From an uncultured Actinomyces sp. (GTDB lineage Bacteria > Actinomycetota > Actinomycetes > Actinomycetales > Actinomycetaceae): a DNA stretch of 20,111 nucleotides. Made by a program: the position numbers and the translations under genes. This document shows, in pieces, positions 7,418 through 16,308 of this stretch; positions within the stretch are counted from its first letter, which is position 1; every line of letters begins with the position of its first letter. Location of the stretch: assembly GCA_938041695.1 (NCBI GenBank), contig CALISI010000047.1, positions 1-20,111 on the forward strand, given 5' to 3'. Under the pieces are notes generated by a model that saw only the letters and a list, made by a program, of their open reading frames with translations, was not told where the DNA came from and searched no databases.

Positions 7418-10400
7418 CTATTCGGTTCGGCAGCTCTTGACGACCTGCTTATCCTTCAGTTCTTGCTCGGAGACCGCCTCTGTCAGGATACCGGCTACAC
7501 TCGGTGCCCCCTGCGAGAAGCGAAGCTCCGTCTGTTGGGCTGGCCGCCCCGTCTCCACCACGCACACGAGCGTCAACCTCGGCTGGAACTGGGCGGCGTG
7601 ACTGGCCGTCAGCGTCATCAACCCGCAGGTCTGTCCATCCGGGCAGGCGGTCGTGCCGGTGAGGGTCGCGTTGATGTTCTCCGTGCTTTCGCCTGTCCTA
7701 AACGTCTTCTGAGCCTGTCTGTACGCACCAGTTGTGGTTTCCACGCCCACGACCGCCACGTACTCATGGACGGGTTGTAGACCGAACACGGTCACCGACT
7801 TCATGGGGCCGCTGAAACGCAGCTTTGTGGTGGCCTCCATCCCTTCAATCCACACGCTGGTTTCCCGAACGGAAATGCCTGCGGGGGGAGTCCAAGACAC
7901 GGTGACGGTGCCGACGCGAGGTTCGACCGACACGTTGAAGGCGGGAATCTCGGAGTTGCTTCCGTTGGGTTGCGCGTTACCGACCATGCCGGTCGCCGCA
8001 ACGGCGGGGCCCCACACGTAGGTGCCGTCCCGTTTCTTGCCTCGCTGGCAGAAGTAGTATGTCATCGTCGCCCCAGGAGGGAGCGAATCGATGGTGAACT
8101 CGCCGCTGTTACCGTTGTTGAGTGCCACTTGATGCCCGGGGGCTGAGCAGCCGGAAGCACTGTCCGCGTAGAAGAGAACCAGGTCTGCGGCCGTAAAGCC
8201 ATTTCCTGCCTTCAAGAGCGCGTTGGCGACGCGAAGCTTGCCCGAGGCGTTGTCTGCGGGAGGGCCCAGGCGCGGCGCGTCGGGGGCCACAGGCGTGCTC
8301 TGCGCATCGTCCTCAGGCGCGGGCGGGGCGTAAACCTTGGCGGGCGAGGTCGCCGTGCGCCCGCCGGTGTTGCTCACCGTGACCGTGGCCCGCAGGGTCG
8401 ATGCCCGATTGACGGTCAGGGTCGTCCTACTAGTGCCGTTGGCTTCGTTCGAGGAAGGGCCGGCCACGGTCTTAGACACGCCGTTGACGGTCACCGTCGT
8501 GGAGCCCCATCCATCGCCACCGGACTCGAAGTAGCGCCACGTCAGGGTGATCTCGACCCTGCCGTCGGCCGCGTTGGACACTGCGGCGTCCGTGATGATG
8601 GGGGCGTCGGGGTCGGCGAGCGGCGCCCTGGGCGTCGCCGTCGCGGGGGGCGACGCGGGGGAGTCGCCCTTGGCGTTGTGCGCCTTAACGGTCACCGTGT
8701 ACGTTTTGCCGTTCGTCAGGCCCGTGAGCACGCACGTGGTCGCCCCGTTGGTCGTGCACGACACGCTCCTTCCGCCCGCAACCGTTGCGGTCGCCGTATA
8801 GCCGGTGATCGGGAAACCGTTGGAGCCGGGTGCACTCCACGAGACCTCGATCTTTCCGTCCTTGGCGGTCAGGGTGGGCCGCGCCGGGCGGTTCGGCGCG
8901 CCGGAGATGGTGATGGTGTTCGAGGTGCCCGATCGCTCCGATTCACCTTCCTCGTTGACCGCGCTCACGGTGAAGGAGTAGGGCTGGCCGTTGAGGAGGC
9001 CGCCGACCTCGCACACATTCGTCGTGCAGGTGGCGACCCGGCGCCCCGTCTGGTCGAAGATGCGATACTGGGTGATTGGGGAACCGTTGGCCTCGGGCAC
9101 GTTGAAACTCACGCGAGCGCCATTGGCGCCCAACACTACAGCCTTCACGTTCGTGGGGGCATTCGGCTTGCTCACTACCTTCACGATGATCGTGCCCAGT
9201 ACGGCGCGCGAGGGGTCGCCCAGCTTGTCGTTGAGTCGGAAGCCCACGGAGACGGTGCCGACTGAGCCGGGCCTCACCGATATGGTCGTCCCCGAAGAAG
9301 CGACCAGCGCGTCCCCCAGGTACACAGTGGCGTTGTCCAACGCAAGCGGGCTGCCCGGGAACGGGTTGGTCGCCCTCGAAGCCACGTCCACACTCACCGT
9401 CTGTCCCACCCTCGCGGTCAGAGAGTATGTGGGCACCTTGACGCGCGGTTTCGTCGTGGGCACGATCTCGACGGGGACCGCGGCGTCGACGGTGTGACCG
9501 TCCTCGTCGGTGACACTCACCGCGATGGAACCGGCCGCGCCGCGAGCCACCCCCGCAGAGGCGGACACCGTCAGGATACTCCCGTCAAGGGAGGCGTTCA
9601 CACCGCCGGGCACAGAACCCACCGCGTAGGTGAAGGTCGTCGCATCGACACCTTCGGGGTCACGCACCGCGAGTGCGAGGTTCTGCGTGACGGCCTCACC
9701 CCCGGCCTCGACGCGGACCGCCGTCGGGGCGAAGGAGGGCGGCTGGTTCTGCGCAGCCTTGATGCGCACGGGCAGCGACAGGAATGCCGCCAGCGTCGTC
9801 GGATCCGAGTCGTCGCCGTCCGCCACCTGGATCTGGAAAGCGGAGCTACCCCCAAACTCTGCGTTCGCGGTCAGCGTCAGCTGCGTCGGGGAATCCACCG
9901 CAACGGAATCGAGGCCAGCCTGCGCAACCGGGGAGGACCCCTCGACCAGTTGGGGACTGCGACCGGCACGGGTGAGGACGTAGTCCGACAGGTTGATCGT
10001 GACGGAGGCGCCTGCATCCATCTCAATGGGCAGGTTCGCGGAGCTGAGGAAGGGAGCGGTCGAGTCACGTCCTGGGATCGTCACGACGGCCGAGTTGGTC
10101 AAGCCGTCGGCGTCCGTGATCGTGTAGACGACCAGGCGCTTCGACTCCGTGACGGGGATCAGCAGCTCGGAGCCGGAAACGCTCACGCCGGCCGCGGCGA
10201 CGGTCACGCTCAGCTCGTCCACAGAGCCGTCGGGGTCCTCGTCGTTCTCGAGGACGTTCACGCTCACCGCGGAACCGTCGGCAGGCAGCTCGTCGTAGGC
10301 GACGAAGTCGTCGCGGGCAATCGGTGCCTTGAGCGGCGCGTCATCCTGGACGTAGACCGTCAGGGTGCCTCGCGCCGTGCCTCCGTGCCCGTCACTGACC

Positions 10401-13400
10401 GTGTAGGACACGAGGTAGGCGCCCGCCTGGGCGGGCGTGTGCACCTGGACGAAAGAGGAGGAGCGCAGCTGCGGAGCGAGCTCAGGGGTGGTCGTCTCGA
10501 GGCCGTCCTCCTCCAGGCTCAGCGGATCACCATCCGGGTCGAGATCGTTCGACAAGACGTTGATGGTCACGATGCGATCGGGGCGGGTGAGAACCGTATC
10601 GGGCAGGGCCACCGGGTTCTGGTTCAGGGAGGGAAGGGGCGTCACGCCGACGCGCACGCGCGCCGAGGCGCGCCCGCCCTGGCGATCCTCAACCGTGTAG
10701 GTGAAGGTATCCGTTCCGGAGGCGTTCTGGTTCGGCGTGTATTCGATCCACGAGGCCTGCGCGGTCGCGGATCCCTTCTGCGGCGAGGATTCCACGCTTC
10801 GCAGGCTCACCGAATCACCGTCAGGGTCAATGCCGTCCAGGGGCACCGGGATGCGGGTGGTCTGGCCGGCGGTGGCCCACGCGGTAATGTCGCGGGGACG
10901 GGGCGCCTGATTCTGATCGGAGGCGGCCAAGACCTCGAAAGTGACCGTACTGGACGCTCGGTTGCCGGCCGAGTCGATGACCGAGTAGGTCACGTCCATC
11001 GCGCCGGGCGTGTCCCCGGCCTCCAGGCGCACCTGGTTGCCCGTCACGAAAGGACTTCCCAGCGCGGAGTCACGGTCGTACTCGAGGACCGACTCGACCT
11101 GCAGGTTAAGGCCGGCGGGCGAGCGGTCGTTCGCTAGAACCGACACGGTGCCCACGTCACCTGCGCGCACCCTCGCGCGGTCGGGCTTGAGGATAGGTGG
11201 CTGGTTGGATCGGTCCGTGGCACCGGGGATAACGATGACCTCGGCGGTCGCGCTGCCCTGACCGTTGGAGACCGTGTAGGAGAAAGAGACGGTGTTGTCG
11301 AGGCCGGAGGGCGCGGTCACGCGCAGCATGTGGCGATCAATGAGGGCCACCTCGAGGCCGGTGGCGGACGCGGAGTCGACCGAGGTGATCGACAGGACGC
11401 CGCCGGACGGATCGTAGTCGTTGGCGAGCGGCGCGACCAGCACGGACCCGCCCTGGGGCAGGACGGCCGTGTCGTTTTCGGCGACGGGGGGCAGGGCCGC
11501 GGCCTCGACGACCTCGACGCGGACGATCCCCAGCGTCGTGGCGATACCGTCGGAGACCGTGTAGGCGAAGGAATAGGAGCCCGGGGTCGAGGCGACGAAG
11601 TCGATGGTACCGCGATCCAGGTCCGGGGCGATGGACGCGCCCGAGGGCGCACCGGACACGGCGGCCAGCGCAAGCGGATCGCCGTTGGGATCCGTGTCGT
11701 TGTTCAACGGATCGAGCGTGATGAGCTCTCCGGGATGGGCCTGGTAGAGGTCGCCGTTGGCAGCAGGCGGCAGGTTGCCGGCCTCCTGGACGTTGACGAT
11801 GAGCTCGCCGCGACTCTCCCCACCCTGGTCGTCGGCGACGGTCAGGACAACGGTCTTCGGGCCGGGCGCTCCGCCTTCCTCGGTGATGGTCAGGGAGCCG
11901 TCCTCCGTGAAAGACACGCTCAGGTCGTCGGGGGCTTCGGCGTTCTTCAAGTAGATCGGATCCCCGTCGGGGTCACGCCAGTCGGATAGCGCCTGGTAGC
12001 GGATCTGCGCCCCTGCGCCGATTTTGATGGAAGACGCGCGCAGCTGCACCGGCGTCTCGTTTTCGCCGTAGGGGTGGATCGTCACCTGCACCCGGGCGGT
12101 GGCGGAGTCCGAACCGTCGGAGGCCTCGTACGAGAAGGAAGTCGAGCCCGTCTGTCCTTCGTCCACCCCGGTGATCTGCAGGGAGCGGCCGGAGCGCGCA
12201 ACGCTGACGAAGCCCCAGGCCGGCTGGGACGTCGGCGAGGCGGTGAGCACGTCTCCGTCGGGGTCGGAGTCGTTGTCGAGCACGGGCAGCACGGTCGAGC
12301 GGCCCGGGCGGATACCGAACTCGTCGTCCTCGGCCTCGGGCGGAGTGTTCTCCTCGCGCTTGTCGGGGTCGGCAAATTCGTTTGTGAGTTCAGGGTCATC
12401 CTGGTCGTCCTCGGACTCCTCGAGCTGGTTCTCGACCTCGTCCCAGTTATCCATGAGGAACATGTTCGAGTCGGGCAGCCACACGCTGCCCTGCGCGACG
12501 TCGTTGAGGACGATGGCCTTGCGGTTCGTGCGGAAGACGATCTCGCGCGCGGTCGTCAGCGTATCGACGACCATCTGCTTGTTCGTCGAAGGATCGTCGC
12601 AGGCGCGCATGTACGCACCGCTGCCGGTCCACGCACCATACGCGCAGCCTTCGTGACGCACGGGCGCGGCCGGGGTGCCGCTGACGCCGCCCTCGGTGGA
12701 GGGGGTGATCGTCGGGGCACCACCCGCCAGCGGGATCGCCACGAGGGAGGTGGGCGTGGCGAGCAGGACGGAATCGGCCTTCGGGCCGGCCTGCTGGAGG
12801 ACGCCGCCGGTCTCGACGCCGAGAGCGCTCAGATCGATCCGCTTGTTGTCGGGCAGGAAGAGCGTGTTGGACTCGGCGTCGAGGGCGACGACCCGGTCGC
12901 CGACGACCGTTATGCTCAGTCGCGCGTCCGCGGGGATCCCCTCCACCGTGGAAGTCTGCGCCTGATCGAGCACGCCCTGGTGCTTGACGGTCGTCAGAGT
13001 GCCCGAGGCGGCCAGAGTGTAGACGGAACCGTCCATGCCGGTCACGAAGGCGCTGGCGCCCATGTTCGAGGAGAGGGCCTCCGCCTCGGAAAGGTTCAGG
13101 GGGCTGGGGTTCACGGCAGAGGTCGTCCACAGGGTGCCGTCAGACGCGTTAAGGACACCGAGGACGTCGCCGCCCTGCATGACCGCGGAACCCGCGGGCA
13201 GGGCCGTCGGAGAGCCGAGGGAGACCTGGGTGACGTTGACGGGTGCAACCGTCGACGAGGTGAGGTCGGAGACGGTGACAGTCTCCCCCGCCTGGCCGAC
13301 GTCGAAGTTGGTGGCCTCGGTGCGCAGCGCGCCGTCGAGGATGCGGGCGTCGTAGTCGAGATGGCCGACCATCTGCTTGGACTTGTTAGTCACCCAGATG

Positions 13401-13546
13401 CCACCGTCATTGACGTTGACCTGGGTTACCTCCGCACCCTTGTAGATGACACCCGCGGTACAGAGCGCAACAACGAGCAGCACGAGGATGAACGCCGGCA
13501 GACGGCGCCTCGCACTGATCCGATTGTGTCGCGTTGTCGCGGACAT
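7418..13546 (-). CDS. Giant membrane-anchored cadherin/Ig-like and fibronectin III repeat protein
   Basis: About 2042 residues from the ATG at 13546, which has GAGAGAGG just upstream; an open extension to 13651 runs through the promoter region and is not favoured. A basic N-terminus and one hydrophobic helix (about 15-36) suggest a type II anchor with the rest outside the cell. Residues about 45-365 are beta-rich with propeller-like short repeats, followed by a strongly acidic linker (about 365-410). Then come roughly eleven beta-sandwich repeats of about 95 residues (about 410-1460), several with a VLxND-DPDGD signature resembling bacterial Ig/cadherin-like domains that can bind calcium. At least two fibronectin III domains follow (about 1465-1650), then three related modules (to about 1950) and a Cys-containing C-terminal domain. 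No LPXTG sorting signal is present. It heads the MoxR/DUF58 cluster, so it may be that system's client. A surface scaffold or adhesin role is inferred. Confidence 0.9.
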   Translation of the reverse strand: MSATTRHNRISARRRLPAFILVLLVVALCTAGVIYKGAEVTQVNVNDGGIWVTNKSKQMVGHLDYDARILDGALRTEATNFDVGQAGETVTVSDLTSSTVAPVNVTQVSLGSPTALPAGSAVMQGGDVLGVLNASDGTLWTTSAVNPSPLNLSEAEALSSNMGASAFVTGMDGSVYTLAASGTLTTVKHQGVLDQAQTSTVEGIPADARLSITVVGDRVVALDAESNTLFLPDNKRIDLSALGVETGGVLQQAGPKADSVLLATPTSLVAIPLAGGAPTITPSTEGGVSGTPAAPVRHEGCAYGAWTGSGAYMRACDDPSTNKQMVVDTLTTAREIVFRTNRKAIVLNDVAQGSVWLPDSNMFLMDNWDEVENQLEESEDDQDDPELTNEFADPDKREENTPPEAEDDEFGIRPGRSTVLPVLDNDSDPDGDVLTASPTSQPAWGFVSVARSGRSLQITGVDEGQTGSTSFSYEASDGSDSATARVQVTIHPYGENETPVQLRASSIKIGAGAQIRYQALSDWRDPDGDPIYLKNAEAPDDLSVSFTEDGSLTITEEGGAPGPKTVVLTVADDQGGESRGELIVNVQEAGNLPPAANGDLYQAHPGELITLDPLNNDTDPNGDPLALAAVSGAPSGASIAPDLDRGTIDFVASTPGSYSFAYTVSDGIATTLGIVRVEVVEAAALPPVAENDTAVLPQGGSVLVAPLANDYDPSGGVLSITSVDSASATGLEVALIDRHMLRVTAPSGLDNTVSFSYTVSNGQGSATAEVIVIPGATDRSNQPPILKPDRARVRAGDVGTVSVLANDRSPAGLNLQVESVLEYDRDSALGSPFVTGNQVRLEAGDTPGAMDVTYSVIDSAGNRASSTVTFEVLAASDQNQAPRPRDITAWATAGQTTRIPVPLDGIDPDGDSVSLRSVESSPQKGSATAQASWIEYTPNQNASGTDTFTYTVEDRQGGRASARVRVGVTPLPSLNQNPVALPDTVLTRPDRIVTINVLSNDLDPDGDPLSLEEDGLETTTPELAPQLRSSSFVQVHTPAQAGAYLVSYTVSDGHGGTARGTLTVYVQDDAPLKAPIARDDFVAYDELPADGSAVSVNVLENDEDPDGSVDELSVTVAAAGVSVSGSELLIPVTESKRLVVYTITDADGLTNSAVVTIPGRDSTAPFLSSANLPIEMDAGASVTINLSDYVLTRAGRSPQLVEGSSPVAQAGLDSVAVDSPTQLTLTANAEFGGSSAFQIQVADGDDSDPTTLAAFLSLPVRIKAAQNQPPSFAPTAVRVEAGGEAVTQNLALAVRDPEGVDATTFTYAVGSVPGGVNASLDGSILTVSASAGVARGAAGSIAVSVTDEDGHTVDAAVPVEIVPTTKPRVKVPTYSLTARVGQTVSVDVASRATNPFPGSPLALDNATVYLGDALVASSGTTISVRPGSVGTVSVGFRLNDKLGDPSRAVLGTIIVKVVSKPNAPTNVKAVVLGANGARVSFNVPEANGSPITQYRIFDQTGRRVATCTTNVCEVGGLLNGQPYSFTVSAVNEEGESERSGTSNTITISGAPNRPARPTLTAKDGKIEVSWSAPGSNGFPITGYTATATVAGGRSVSCTTNGATTCVLTGLTNGKTYTVTVKAHNAKGDSPASPPATATPRAPLADPDAPIITDAAVSNAADGRVEITLTWRYFESGGDGWGSTTVTVNGVSKTVAGPSSNEANGTSRTTLTVNRASTLRATVTVSNTGGRTATSPAKVYAPPAPEDDAQSTPVAPDAPRLGPPADNASGKLRVANALLKAGNGFTAADLVLFYADSASGCSAPGHQVALNNGNSGEFTIDSLPPGATMTYYFCQRGKKRDGTYVWGPAVAATGMVGNAQPNGSNSEIPAFNVSVEPRVGTVTVSWTPPAGISVRETSVWIEGMEATTKLRFSGPMKSVTVFGLQPVHEYVAVVGVETTTGAYRQAQKTFRTGESTENINATLTGTTACPDGQTCGLMTLTASHAAQFQPRLTLVCVVETGRPAQQTELRFSQGAPSVAGILTEAVSEQELKDKQVVKSCRTE

Positions 13547-13582
13547 ATGGCCTCTCTCGATCGATGAGCAATACCCCAGAAA

Positions 13583-13610
13583 TAGTGTGGCACGACTACA
13601 CCGCACACTA
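13583..13610. promoter_or_regulatory. Inverted repeat upstream of the surface-protein operon
   Basis: TAGTGTG, 14 bases, then CACACTA is a perfect 7-bp inverted repeat about 37-64 bases before the start codon and just downstream of the best promoter candidate. This is a typical place for a repressor operator, or for a leader hairpin if transcribed. The cognate factor is unknown. Confidence 0.4.
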
Positions 13611-13622
13611 ATAGTTAACAAA

Positions 13623-13651
13623 GATCTATCAGATGTGCGATTACCTGACAA
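13623..13651 (-). promoter_or_regulatory. Candidate promoter of the surface-protein/MoxR operon
   Basis: TTGTCA (13651-13646) and TAGATC (13628-13623) are separated by exactly 17 bases on the minus strand, fitting a housekeeping sigma promoter with a good -35 and a moderate -10. Transcription would begin near 13616, giving a leader of about 70 bases. An alternative pairing, TTGTTA with TAGTCG a little downstream, is weaker. Confidence 0.4.
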
Positions 13652-13653
13652 CT

Positions 13654-13690
13654 AGAGGGTGGCCCATCGCTGTGCGACGGGACACCCTCT
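13654..13690 (-). terminator. Hairpin terminator after clpC
   Basis: A 37-base hairpin begins about 43 bases past the clpC stop: outer arms AGAGGGTG/CACCCTCT (8 bp), then CCC/GGG and TCGC/GCGA with single mismatches between, and a three-base loop. The following minus-strand bases (AGTTGTCAGG) lack a proper T-run, as is common for terminators in high-GC actinobacteria. It separates clpC from the next operon. Confidence 0.7.
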
Positions 13691-13732
13691 CAAAGTGACT
13701 GGTTTGTCAGTCGAAGATAATTGGCGAGTAGA

Positions 13733-16201
13733 TCACTCACCATTGAAGGTGAACTTGCGTTCCTTACCCTCTCCGGAGACCCCAACGGTAACAACCTGAC
13801 CGGATTGCAGTTCTCCGAACAGGATGCGCTCGGACAGCGCGTCCTCGATCTCGCGCTGGATCGCACGACGCAGCGGACGCGCACCCAGGACCGGATCGAA
13901 GCCCACGTCCGCGAGCAGCTCACGCGCCTCGTCCGTCAGCTGCAAGCGCATGTCCTGAGCCTCCATACGCTTGGCCAGCTTGGCGATCATCAGGTCGACG
14001 ATGCGCGCAATCTCGGGCTTGGTCAGCGGCGGGAACACGATCGTGTCGTCGACACGGTTGAGGAACTCGGGACGGAAGTGCTGCTTGAGCTCCTCCGCGA
14101 CCTTCGACTTCATACGGCCGTAGTCGTGCGTCGAGTTGTCCGCGGTCTGGAAGCCCGTGAGGACACCCTTGTTGATGTCGCGCGTACCCAGGTTCGTCGT
14201 CATGATGATGACGGTGTTCTTGAAGTCCACCTTGCGACCCTGCGAGTCCGTCAGGCGCCCCTCTTCCAGGATCTGGAGCAGAGAGTTGAAGATGTCCGGG
14301 TGAGCCTTCTCAACCTCGTCGAAGAGGACAACCGAGAACGGCTTGCGACGGACCTTCTCCGTGAGCTGGCCGCCCTCGTCGTAGCCGACGTAGCCGGGAG
14401 GGGCACCGAAGAGGCGCGAGGCCGTGTGCTTCTCGGAGAACTCAGACATATCCAGCTGGATGAGGGCGTCCTCATCACCGAAGAGGAACTCGGCGAGGGC
14501 TTTGGCCAGCTCGGTCTTACCCACGCCGGTCGGGCCGGCGAAGATGAACGAGCCGCCGGGACGGTTCGGATCCTTCAGACCCGAGCGCGTACGACGGATC
14601 GACTGGGCGAGAGCCTTGACGGCCTCGTCCTGGCCGATAACACGCTTGTGCAGCTCGTCTTCCATCTTGAGCAGCTTCGCGGTCTCAGTCTGGGTGAGGC
14701 GCACGACCGGGATGCCGGTCGACATGGCCAGGACCTCGGCTATCTCCTGATCCCCGACCTCGGCGATCTCGTCGGACTCGCCGCCCTTCCAGGCCTCTTC
14801 CTTCGCCTTGCGCTCCTCGGACAGCTTCGACTCCTCATCGCGCAGCGACGCGGCCTTCTCGAAGTCCTGATCGTCGATGGCCGCCTCCTTGTTGCGGCGC
14901 ACCTCGGCAATCTTCTCGTCCAGCTCGCGCAGCTCCGGCGGCGCAGTCATGCGGCGGATACGCAGGCGCGCGCCGGCCTCGTCGACCAGGTCGATCGCCT
15001 TGTCGGGGAGGAAACGATCCGAGATGTAGCGGTCCGCCAGCTCGGCGGCTGCTTGGATCGCGGCGTCCGTGATGATGACGCGGTGGTGCGCCTCGTAGCG
15101 GTCGCGCAGGCCCTTGAGGATCTCCACCGTCTCGTCGACGCTGGGCTCCTCGACCTTCACGGGTTGGAAGCGGCGCTCGAGGGCCGCGTCCTTCTCGATG
15201 TACTTGCGGTACTCGTCGTTCGTGGTGGCGCCGATCGTCTGGAGCTCGCCGCGCGCCAGCATGGGCTTGAGCATCTGGGCAGCGTCGATCGAGCCTTCGG
15301 CGGCGCCGGCACCCACGAGGGTGTGGATCTCGTCGATGAACAGGATGATGTCGCCGCGCGTGCGGATCTCCTTGAGGACCTTCTTCAGGCGCTCCTCGAA
15401 GTCGCCGCGGTAACGTGAGCCAGCAACCAGCGAGCCCATGTCGAGGCTGTAAATCTGCTTATCCTTGATGGTTTCGGGCACGTCGCCGTGCACGATCGCC
15501 TGAGCGAGGCCCTCGACGACCGCGGTCTTACCGACGCCGGGCTCACCGATCAGGACCGGGTTGTTCTTCGTGCGGCGCGAGAGGACCTGCATGACGCGCT
15601 CCATCTCGACGCGGCGGCCGATGACGGGGTCCAGCTTGTTCTCGCGGGCGGCCTGCGTCAGGTTGCGGCCGAACTGCTCGAGGATCGCGGAGTTGGAACG
15701 CTCGGGACCGCCCGAGCCACCCACGCCCGCGCCGACCGACTCGCGGCCCTCGTCGTCGCCACGCTGGTAGCCGCTGAGCATCTGAATGACGGTCTGACGC
15801 ACCTGCGCCAGGTCCGCGCCCTGCTTGGTCAGGACCTGGGCGGCCACGCCCTCGCCCTCCTTGAGGAGGCCGAGCAGCAGGTGCTCCGTGCCGATGTAGT
15901 TGTGGCCCAGCTGCAGGGCCTCGCGCAGGCTCAGCTCGAAGACGCGCTTGGCGCGCGGGGTGAAGGGAATGTGGCCCTCGACCGGCTTCTCGCCCTCGCC
16001 GATGATCTCGATGACGGAGGCGCGGACTGCCTCGCCCTTGATCTCCATCGTCTCCAGGGCCTTGGCGGCGACGCCCTCACCCTCGGAGATCAGGCCGAGC
16101 AGCAGGTGCTCCGTGCCGATGTAGTTGTGCTTGAGACCGCGAGCCTCGTCCTGCGCGAGCACGACGACCCGGCGAGCGCGGTCGGTAAAGCGTTCGAACA
16201 T
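13733..16201 (-). CDS. clpC: ClpC, Hsp100 AAA+ unfoldase of the ClpCP protease
   Basis: About 822 residues from the ATG at 16201. It unfolds substrates and feeds them to ClpP in the cytosol. Domains in order: N-terminal double Clp-N repeat (about 1-145, two GHNYIGTE/KHNYIGTE copies), AAA1 with Walker A GEPGVGKT (219-226) and Walker B LFIDEIH, a middle coiled coil with a UVR-like segment (about 425-470), and AAA2 with Walker A GPTGVGKT (556-563) and Walker B LFDEVEKAHPD. The start MFERFTDRARRVVVLAQ matches the family N-terminus, with AGGAG just upstream; a frame four codons longer is unlikely. In the ClpP-docking loop, where [LIV]-G-F is usual, the sequence is T-G-F (682-684). The gene stands alone, with a long regulatory gap before it, including a ClgR-like site, and a terminator after it. 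Identification is secure. Confidence 0.98.
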   Translation of the reverse strand: MFERFTDRARRVVVLAQDEARGLKHNYIGTEHLLLGLISEGEGVAAKALETMEIKGEAVRASVIEIIGEGEKPVEGHIPFTPRAKRVFELSLREALQLGHNYIGTEHLLLGLLKEGEGVAAQVLTKQGADLAQVRQTVIQMLSGYQRGDDEGRESVGAGVGGSGGPERSNSAILEQFGRNLTQAARENKLDPVIGRRVEMERVMQVLSRRTKNNPVLIGEPGVGKTAVVEGLAQAIVHGDVPETIKDKQIYSLDMGSLVAGSRYRGDFEERLKKVLKEIRTRGDIILFIDEIHTLVGAGAAEGSIDAAQMLKPMLARGELQTIGATTNDEYRKYIEKDAALERRFQPVKVEEPSVDETVEILKGLRDRYEAHHRVIITDAAIQAAAELADRYISDRFLPDKAIDLVDEAGARLRIRRMTAPPELRELDEKIAEVRRNKEAAIDDQDFEKAASLRDEESKLSEERKAKEEAWKGGESDEIAEVGDQEIAEVLAMSTGIPVVRLTQTETAKLLKMEDELHKRVIGQDEAVKALAQSIRRTRSGLKDPNRPGGSFIFAGPTGVGKTELAKALAEFLFGDEDALIQLDMSEFSEKHTASRLFGAPPGYVGYDEGGQLTEKVRRKPFSVVLFDEVEKAHPDIFNSLLQILEEGRLTDSQGRKVDFKNTVIIMTTNLGTRDINKGVLTGFQTADNSTHDYGRMKSKVAEELKQHFRPEFLNRVDDTIVFPPLTKPEIARIVDLMIAKLAKRMEAQDMRLQLTDEARELLADVGFDPVLGARPLRRAIQREIEDALSERILFGELQSGQVVTVGVSGEGKERKFTFNGE

Positions 16202-16271
16202 GCCTCTCCTCATTTCACAGGACAGGCACTTCGCCGAGCTCAGCGTACACCCGTCCCAGTTGACTGGTTAC

Positions 16272-16277
16272 AGCCTA
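16272..16277 (-). promoter_or_regulatory. Candidate -10 element for clpC
   Basis: TAGGCT on the minus strand fits the TAnnnT pattern and lies about 70 bases before the clpC ATG. The -35 region upstream is poor, as expected for an activator-dependent promoter, and the ClgR-like site is centred roughly 48 bases before the predicted transcription start. Another TAnnnT hexamer (TACGCT) occurs about 35 bases further downstream, so the choice is uncertain. Confidence 0.3.
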
Positions 16278-16279
16278 CG

Positions 16280-16308
16280 GAAAGCTCCCGCGCCGTGCGC
16301 GCGCTTTC
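16280..16308. repeat. GC-rich hairpin upstream of clpC
   Basis: GAAAGC pairs with GCTTTC, and inside it CGCGC pairs with GCGCG around a three-base loop, with a small internal bulge. No T-run follows on the minus strand. It could end transcripts coming from dtd, or shape the clpC promoter region, since its edge abuts the ClgR-like site. Confidence 0.45.

Noticed and set aside
9494..11137. Plus-strand open frame of about 547 codons opposite the Ig-like repeats
   Set aside because: It mirrors the repeat codons of the minus-strand gene and shows no protein features of its own.
8300..12300. Repeats at the DNA level as a possible CRISPR or tandem repeat array
   Set aside because: The regular signal is a protein-level repeat of about 95 residues with diverged DNA, inside one continuous reading frame.
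12074..13567. Long plus-strand open frame opposite the start of the giant surface-protein gene
   Set aside because: The composition is Arg/Gly/Val/Asp-rich with no motif, and the minus strand has clear repeat domains across the same bases.
13721..15418. Plus-strand open frame of about 565 codons opposite clpC
   Set aside because: The product is Leu/Arg/Asp/Val-rich with no domain, while clpC is unambiguous on the other strand.
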